Assembly: GCA_035352715.1 (NCBI GenBank)
Contig: DAOPYE010000001.1
Coordinates: forward strand, 31,726-95,725
Direction: 5' to 3'
DNA length: 64,000 bases
From: DAOPYE01 sp035352715
GTDB lineage: Bacteria; Acidobacteriota; Holophagae; Holophagales; Holophagaceae
In this document: one piece after another, positions 63,208 through 64,000 of the stretch
Layout of the letters: every line of letters starts with the position of its first letter
Numbering within the stretch: position 1 is the first letter of the stretch
Position numbers and translations under genes: made by a program
Notes under the pieces: generated by a model
Told to the model about the DNA's origin: nothing
What the model saw: only the letters and a program-made list of their open reading frames with translations
Databases searched by the model: none

Positions 63208-64000
63208 ATGGCTGTTGCGATGCGATGCCTTCCGATCACTTCCGGGCTTTTGCTGGGCCTTGTCCTGCACGGGGGTGCCTTGATGGCCGAGGGAAATGCC
63301 GGGCGTCCGGCTGCCAAGGTGGCTCCCCAGGCCAGCCTTGCCATCAAGGTCGACCAGGTGGGCTACCTGCCGGATGCGCGCAAGGTCGCCCTGGTGTCTG
63401 CGCCTGGATCCCGTTTCAGCGTGCGCCGCGCCAAGGATGGCGCCGTGGTCCTGGAAGGCCGGCTGTCGGAAGCCGTCCCGGACAAGGACAGCGGCGACCG
63501 GCTGGCAGTGGCGGATTTCTCGGCGCTCAAGGAATCTGGCGAGTTCTATCTGGATATCCCGGGCGTGGGCCGGAGTTGGTCTTTCGCCATCGCACCGAAC
63601 GTCTACGAGCGGACCTACTACCTGGGTATGCGCGCCTTCTACGGGCAGCGCTGCGGCACGGCGGTGGATCTTGGCCCGGAGTTTCCCGAGTTCAAGTATC
63701 CGGCCTGCCATCTGCAGGGGGCTTTCCATTCGTCCAGTGGCCAGAAAGGCCGCCGCGACAACATCGGGGGCTGGCACGACGCGGGCGACTACGGCCGCTA
63801 CATCGTCAATTCTAGTATCACCGTCGCGAACCTCATGTGGACCTGGGAGCTGTATGGCCCGAAGGTCCAGAAGATCAATCTGCGGATTCCCGAGAGTGGC
63901 AAAGGCACGCCCGATATCCTGGCCGAGACGCGTTGGAACCTGGAATGGATGCTGAAGATGCAGGACGTCGATGGCGGCGTCTTCCATAAGCAGACCAGCG
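63208..64000 (+). CDS. GH9 endoglucanase, N-terminal part (3' end outside window)
   Basis: 264 residues are visible before the window ends. After a signal sequence (MAVAMRCLPITSGLLLGLVL, cleavage near LMAEG) comes the cellulase N-terminal Ig-like domain: IKVDQVGYLPDARKVALVSA and GEFYLDIPGVGRSWSFAIAP. The GH9 catalytic domain then starts with ERTYYLGMRAFYGQRCGTAV and the signature GGWHDAGDYGRYI (the Asp pair of DAGD are nucleophile-activating and base residues), and GKGTPDILAETRWNLEWMLK. The enzyme cuts beta-1,4-glucan outside the cytosol. There is only a weak ribosome site (CAGGGA). It is divergent from the cellobiose phosphorylase gene. Confidence 0.92.
   Translation, partial: MAVAMRCLPITSGLLLGLVLHGGALMAEGNAGRPAAKVAPQASLAIKVDQVGYLPDARKVALVSAPGSRFSVRRAKDGAVVLEGRLSEAVPDKDSGDRLAVADFSALKESGEFYLDIPGVGRSWSFAIAPNVYERTYYLGMRAFYGQRCGTAVDLGPEFPEFKYPACHLQGAFHSSSGQKGRRDNIGGWHDAGDYGRYIVNSSITVANLMWTWELYGPKVQKINLRIPESGKGTPDILAETRWNLEWMLKMQDVDGGVFHKQTS

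Overview
The window reads as chromosomal DNA of a GC-rich, Gram-negative, flagellated, heterotrophic bacterium. Evidence for the Gram-negative envelope is lipid A synthesis (fabZ, lpxA, lpxK), a Kdo-kinase-like gene, a CsgG-like protein and an FlgA P-ring chaperone. Gene content and style (an S55-domain exported protein next to a beta-propeller-like protein, CIRCE-controlled groESL, HD-GYP and kinase signalling proteins, ETF genes, glucan-degrading genes) would fit an Acidobacteriota of the Holophaga/Geothrix kind. That placement is an inference from gene style, not a database result. A run of exactly 100 N at 39191-39290 shows that this is a scaffold from a draft assembly. I see no insertion sequence, prophage, CRISPR array or rRNA operon.

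Layout. 1-7.3 kb: end of an HNH nuclease, leucyl aminopeptidase, an HU-type protein, a CsgG-like lipoprotein-export family member, a hydrolase and a lipoprotein, cyclophilin, and methionyl-tRNA synthetase. 7.3-12.5 kb: a TrmA/RlmD-type RNA methyltransferase divergent from a GAF/HD-GYP protein, followed by fabZ-lpxA-era with overlapping reading frames. 12.5-18 kb: chemoreceptor, YggS with a zinc-ribbon coiled-coil protein, CIRCE-groES-groEL, tRNA-Pro(CGG). 18-24.4 kb: a coupled minus-strand unit YmdB/CoA-transferase/DciA-like, then an S55-type peptidase with a large secreted propeller-like partner. 24.4-30.8 kb: enoyl-CoA hydratase, nadC, lpxK, a cNMP/FHA signalling operon, etfBA. 31-38.8 kb: murG, an S41 protease homologue that has lost its catalytic residues, YibQ, cutA, a secreted phosphoesterase, prfC, dtd (cut by the gap). 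39.3-44.4 kb: purF and a flgF-flgG-flgA block. 44.5-48.7 kb: an acyltransferase-like membrane protein, a 54-residue protein, a ZTP riboswitch in front of glyA, and a lysine 6-aminotransferase. 48.8-60.3 kb: a glycosyltransferase, cysteine desulfurase, an orphan radical SAM protein, a Kdo-kinase-like protein, an oxidoreductase, and a signalling cluster (kinase/beta-helix fusion, response regulator with SHOCT tail, TPR-like exported protein). 60.5-64 kb: cellobiose phosphorylase divergent from a GH9 cellulase that runs off the end.

How the genes work together. Most are housekeeping genes in short units of one to four genes, often with ATGA or 1-13 base overlaps. Several themes connect them: envelope building (fabZ/lpxA/lpxK/murG/YibQ), one-carbon and purine metabolism (purF, and glyA under a purine-intermediate riboswitch), CoA-ester and amino-acid oxidation feeding electron-transfer flavoprotein, and beta-glucan use by an exported cellulase plus phosphorolysis of cellobiose in the cytosol. 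The most unusual items are the catalytically dead S41 protein beside YibQ, the kinase-beta-helix fusion cluster, the S55/propeller pair, the orphan radical SAM gene, and the ZTP riboswitch whose pseudoknot shows a compensating base change.
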